Of a DNA stretch of 8,577 bases, positions 5,847 to 8,577 are shown piece by piece. The DNA is taken from NCBI GenBank assembly GCA_027079365.1, contig JALWVW010000030.1:1-8577 (forward strand), given 5' to 3'. How positions within the stretch are numbered: the first letter of the stretch is position 1; every line of letters starts with the position of its first letter. The position numbers were made by a program, and so were the translations under genes. The DNA comes from Campylobacteraceae bacterium (GTDB lineage Bacteria > Campylobacterota > Campylobacteria > Campylobacterales > Sulfurovaceae). The notes beneath the pieces were generated by a model, which did not search any database, was not told the origin of the DNA, and was given only the letters and a program-made list of their open reading frames with translations.

Positions 5847-6841
5847 TTGTAGGTATTGACAAAACGACACATGTCCATCAGTCTCTCCGTATAGCCCCAT
5901 TCATTGTCATACCAGGCAAGTACTTTCACCGTATTGCCATCGACCACAGAGGTCATATCCGGTACAAAAGTGGCACTGTAGGTAGAGCCCACAAAGTCAC
6001 TGGAGACCCGCTTATCGTGGTCTACCTCTATAAGCCCTTTGAAGCTGCCTTCGGCGGCCTTCTCAAATGCCGTGATAATCTCCTCTTTTGTGGCCTCTTT
6101 TTTGAGGTTTACCGTGAGATCCACTACTGATACATCCGTGGTCGGTACTCTCATGGCGTAGCCTTTGAGTTTACCTTTGAGGTGCGGCATGACCAGTGCG
6201 ATCGCTCTGGCCGCTCCGGTGGTGGTCGGGATCATATTGACCGCTGCGGCTCTGGCACGACGCATGTCTTTGCTGTGTTTGACATCAAGGAGATTCTGGT
6301 CATTGGTATAAGAGTGTATCGTGGTCATCAGTCCACTCTCTACACCGAAGGCATCATCCAGTACTTTGGTGATAGGTGCCAGACAGTTGGTGGTACAACT
6401 GGCATTGGAGACGATCGCTTCGCCCTTATAGTCATCGGTATTGATATTCATGACATAGGTAGCCGTGTTATCTTTGGCTGGAGAAGAGAGCACGACATGC
6501 TTGACGCCATTTTTTAGGAACAGTTGGGCTTTTTCGGTGGTGAGAAATACACCCGCACACTCAACGACCACTTCTGCACCCGCCGCACCAAAGTCTAGGT
6601 TTCTAGGATCTCTCTCACTAAAGAGCAGTATTTTTTTCCCAGCTACTTCAATATGCTTGTCATCAAGCATTTTGGCATCCACGCCTTGATGTACTGTATC
6701 ATACTTGAGTAGATAGACCAGCATCTCCGGTGCAGCCGTAGAGTTGATGGCTACAAGCTCCATATCTTCTCGTGCCACTGCTATTTTGATTGCGATGAGT
6801 CCTATTCTTCCCGTGCCGTTGACAGCGACTTTGGTTGCCAT
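5840..6841 (-). CDS. gap: Glyceraldehyde-3-phosphate dehydrogenase, Helicobacter-like type
   Basis: A full-length 333-residue GAPDH catalysing the reversible phosphorylating oxidation of glyceraldehyde-3-phosphate to 1,3-bisphosphoglycerate in the cytosol. Rossmann motif NGTGRIG at 8-14; catalytic Cys149 in SNASCTTNC; His176 in TTIHSYTNDQ; phosphate-site arginines in RRARAAA (194-200) and RVPTTDVSVVD (231-241); Asn313 in YDNEWGY. Most bacterial enzymes carry NGFGRIGR and an NAD-selecting Asp in AINDL; here these are NGTGRIGL and AINSTA (Ser34), and the LDLP of the S-loop is LDVK (185-188). These changes suggest NADP or dual cofactor use, and I recall the first two from Helicobacter GAPDH. The ATG at 6841 has AAGGA seven bases upstream. 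It lies 83 bp downstream of pgk. The direction of flux cannot be read from sequence; an anabolic role would suit an autotroph. Confidence 0.95.
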   Translation of the reverse strand: MATKVAVNGTGRIGLIAIKIAVAREDMELVAINSTAAPEMLVYLLKYDTVHQGVDAKMLDDKHIEVAGKKILLFSERDPRNLDFGAAGAEVVVECAGVFLTTEKAQLFLKNGVKHVVLSSPAKDNTATYVMNINTDDYKGEAIVSNASCTTNCLAPITKVLDDAFGVESGLMTTIHSYTNDQNLLDVKHSKDMRRARAAAVNMIPTTTGAARAIALVMPHLKGKLKGYAMRVPTTDVSVVDLTVNLKKEATKEEIITAFEKAAEGSFKGLIEVDHDKRVSSDFVGSTYSATFVPDMTSVVDGNTVKVLAWYDNEWGYTERLMDMCRFVNTYKG

Positions 6842-6924
6842 AGTTGTTTCCTTTTGGGTAAATTATGGCGTCATTTTATCGCAATTATCTTTAGGGTCTC
6901 CCACAAGTGGTTATAAATTTTTCT
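6842..6924 (-). promoter_or_regulatory. pgk-gap intergenic gap, possible weak promoter
   Basis: These 83 bases are AT-rich. The minus strand holds several -10-like hexamers: GATAAT at 6884-6889, and GATAAA at 6875-6880 preceded by TGC in extended -10 spacing (leader about 27 bases). None has a clear -35. There is no terminator with a T-run after pgk, so read-through from pgk plus a secondary gap promoter is the likeliest reading. Confidence 0.3.
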
Positions 6925-8118
6925 TCATCTGTCATCAGCAGCCAAAATACCGGGAAGTGCCTTTCCTTCGAGGTATTCAAGGGAAGCACCACCCCCAGTA
7001 GAAATATGACTCATCATATCCCCATAGCCCAGCTGATTGACCGCCGCAGCAGAGTCACCACCCCCTATGATACTGATCGCATCTGCCTCAGCAATCGCCT
7101 TGGCAACCGCCTGGGTGCCTTTGGAAAATTGCTCTATCTCAAAAACACCCATGGGGCCATTCCAGACGATGGTCTTCGCCTCGCTTATGGCTTCTTCATA
7201 GTGCTTTCTCGTCGCTGGGCCAATATCAAGACTTTCCCAGCCCTCCTCGATTTCGCCGCGTAATACTATTTTGGTAGGTGCATCACTCTTGCACGCTTGG
7301 GCAACCACATGATCTACAGGAAGCAGGAGCTTCACCCCTCTCTGTCTGGCTTTCTCCATCATCTGCAGCGCATAGGGCAGTCTCTCCTCCTCCAGAATAG
7401 AGTTACCTATAGTGTACCCCATGGCTTTCAGAAAGGTATAGGCCATACCTCCACCAATAATGAGACTATCTATCTTTTCCAGTAGATGGTCAATAACATT
7501 AATCTTATCAGAGACCTTTGCGCCTCCCAGGATAGCCATCAGCGGTCTTTTGGGAGTCGCAATGGCGCTACCCAGATAGTCGATCTCTTTTCGCACCAGA
7601 TAGCCCAGAACAGAGGTATCGACAAAGCGGGCTACACCTACATTGGAGCAGTGCGCCCTGTGCGCAGTGCCGAAGGCATCATTAACGAAAATATCGGCCA
7701 GTGCAGCCAATTCCTGGGAAAACAGATCACTGTTCTGGGTCTCTTCTGCTCTATAGCGCGTATTCTCAAGCAGTATGATCTCGCCCGCTTTCATCACAGC
7801 TATCGCTGCTTTGGCATGGGTACCCGTCACCTCATTGTCTGCGGCAAAATGAATCTTCTGCCCTAAAATCTCTGACAATGCGACAGCCACTGGAGCGAGT
7901 GAGAGTGCGGGATCTGGCTTGCCCTTTGGTTTGCCCATATGTGAGCAGAGGATCACCTTGGCTCCTCTTTTTACCAGCGTACTGATCGTAGGTACCGCAC
8001 CCTCCAGACGATTGGTATCGGTGATCACACCCTCCACCATAGGCACATTGAAGTCGCACCGTACCAGTACACGCTTTCCCTGTACCTCGATATCGTCTAT
8101 CGTTTTTTTATCCAGCAC
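6925..8118 (-). CDS. pgk: Phosphoglycerate kinase
   Basis: A 397-residue monomeric PGK of normal bacterial length, transferring phosphate between 1,3-bisphosphoglycerate and ADP, reversibly, in the cytosol. N-lobe substrate site: RCDFNVP (20-26), DTNR (34-37), SHMGKPKG (59-66), ENTRYRAEE (118-126), NDAFGTAHRAHCS (146-158). Hinge and nucleotide lobe: GGAKVSDKI (198-206), GGGMAYTFL (222-230), WNGPMGVFE (319-327), GGGDSAAAV (352-360) and STGGGASLEYLEGKALPG (373-390). All expected motifs are present. The start is GTG at 8118, supported by AGGAG six bases upstream. It begins only 16 bp after the stop of the first gap gene, so the two are surely one transcript, and is followed 83 bp later by a second, different gap gene. 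In many bacteria tpiA follows pgk; here a GAPDH takes that position. Confidence 0.97.
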   Translation of the reverse strand: MLDKKTIDDIEVQGKRVLVRCDFNVPMVEGVITDTNRLEGAVPTISTLVKRGAKVILCSHMGKPKGKPDPALSLAPVAVALSEILGQKIHFAADNEVTGTHAKAAIAVMKAGEIILLENTRYRAEETQNSDLFSQELAALADIFVNDAFGTAHRAHCSNVGVARFVDTSVLGYLVRKEIDYLGSAIATPKRPLMAILGGAKVSDKINVIDHLLEKIDSLIIGGGMAYTFLKAMGYTIGNSILEEERLPYALQMMEKARQRGVKLLLPVDHVVAQACKSDAPTKIVLRGEIEEGWESLDIGPATRKHYEEAISEAKTIVWNGPMGVFEIEQFSKGTQAVAKAIAEADAISIIGGGDSAAAVNQLGYGDMMSHISTGGGASLEYLEGKALPGILAADDR

Positions 8119-8124
8119 ACACTT

Positions 8125-8129
8125 CTCCT
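8125..8129 (-). promoter_or_regulatory. Ribosome binding site deciding the GTG start of pgk
   Basis: AGGAG with a six-base spacer before GTG at 8118, located in the short gap after the gap stop codon. It fixes the start; an adjacent GTG at 8120 is out of frame. Confidence 0.7.
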
Positions 8130-8134
8130 ATGGC

Positions 8135-8577
8135 CTACAGGCGCACCTCGATATACAAAGCCAGATCGACGATACGACAAGAGTAACCCCACTCATTGTC
8201 ATACCAGGAGAGGACTTTGACCATGTTGCCTCCCATGACCAGTGTTGCCAAACCATCGACGATAGAGGATCTGGAATCCATCTTGAAATCTATCGAGACC
8301 AGTGGTTCTTCAGTATATCCCAGTATCTCGCCGTCGGCTGCATTTTTGAGGGCAGCGTTCACAAGCTCTCTGGTGACGGGCTTCTTGGTCTCTATGACCA
8401 GATCTACCACAGAGACGGTAGGTGTAGGTACACGCATGGCCATGCCTGTTAGTTTGCCTTTGAGTGCTGGGATGACTTTGGCGACGGCCTCTGCCGCGCC
8501 TGTGGTCGTAGGGATGATAGACTCTGCTGCGGCTCTTGCTCTACGGAGGTCTTTATGTGGCGAGTCGAGAATCATCT
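8135..8577 (-). CDS. gap: Glyceraldehyde-3-phosphate dehydrogenase, C-terminal part (runs off right edge)
   Basis: About 147 codons of a second GAPDH, the last 44 percent of the protein; the NAD domain start and the catalytic cysteine are beyond the window. Visible elements are the S-loop LDSPHKDLRRARAAAESIIP, the phosphate-site RVPTPTVSVVDLV, the SRSSIVDGLATLVM strand where other GAPDHs carry a catalytic-domain sheet, and YDNEWGYS near the C-terminus, ending with TAG at 8135. It resembles the classical Bacillus/E. coli-type enzyme: its S-loop keeps the LDxPHKDL pattern with Pro next to the cofactor site, unlike the other GAPDH here, which has LDVKHSKD. It is thus a distinct paralog and not a recent duplicate. 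It lies 16 bp upstream of pgk in the same direction. NAD use is an inference that needs the missing N-terminal half. Confidence 0.93.
   Translation of the reverse strand, partial: MILDSPHKDLRRARAAAESIIPTTTGAAEAVAKVIPALKGKLTGMAMRVPTPTVSVVDLVIETKKPVTRELVNAALKNAADGEILGYTEEPLVSIDFKMDSRSSIVDGLATLVMGGNMVKVLSWYDNEWGYSCRIVDLALYIEVRL

Noticed and set aside
6901..6910. CCACAAGTGG palindrome after pgk as a terminator
   Set aside because: The stem is 4 bp with a two-base loop and no suitable T-run, so it is not a credible terminator.
7919..8452. A 177-codon open frame on the plus strand spanning the gap-pgk junction
   Set aside because: Antisense to two unmistakable genes and crosses their ribosome site; no domain seen.
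1..8577. tRNA, rRNA, CRISPR array, insertion sequence, phage or toxin-antitoxin genes
   Set aside because: Looked for on both strands; no repeat-spacer pattern, cloverleaf, transposase motif or small paired genes were seen. Almost all sequence is accounted for by the listed genes.

Overview
The window looks like chromosomal DNA of a Campylobacterota (epsilonproteobacterial) chemolithotroph, of the Sulfurovum/Sulfurimonas/Sulfuricurvum kind. This is inferred from gene types and style: a kinase H-box reading AHQWRQPIN, a GAPDH with the NGTGRIGL and AINSTA signatures I associate with Helicobacter-type GAPDH, compact 4-bp gene overlaps, TATAAT promoters with weak -35 regions, and moderate GC. The genus is not proven.

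Layout. (1) 1-1332, minus strand: a thioredoxin-like gene followed by speA (arginine decarboxylase). speA runs off the left edge, and its ribosome binding site lies inside the thioredoxin gene. (2) 1333-1425: a divergent promoter region. (3) 1426-3365, plus strand: two tandem paralogous PhnD-type periplasmic substrate-binding proteins, overlapping by ATGA, with no ABC permease or ATPase gene in the window. (4) 3346-5783, minus strand: a two-component system, with an OmpR-type response regulator (GTG start, extended -10 promoter) followed by a tandem-Cache-type sensor kinase, again overlapping by ATGA. The kinase converges on the second binding-protein gene, and the two 3' ends share 20 bp. (5) 5840-8577, minus strand: three triose-phosphate genes in transcription order gap (partial, runs off the right edge), pgk, gap.

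How the genes may work together. The lower-glycolysis/gluconeogenesis block interconverts glyceraldehyde-3-phosphate, 1,3-bisphosphoglycerate and 3-phosphoglycerate. It is unusual in carrying two different GAPDHs around one PGK; their cofactor-site residues differ, suggesting separate NAD and NADP roles. The binding-protein pair and the two-component system may form a periplasmic sensing unit (orphan binding proteins presenting a ligand to a Cache kinase), but this rests only on adjacency. speA feeds polyamine synthesis by making agmatine.

No tRNA, rRNA, CRISPR array, insertion sequence or phage gene was seen. Apart from short intergenic gaps the window is fully coding. The most distinctive features are the gap-pgk-gap arrangement, the transporter-less binding-protein pair next to a sensor kinase, and a candidate leaderless start at 1426.
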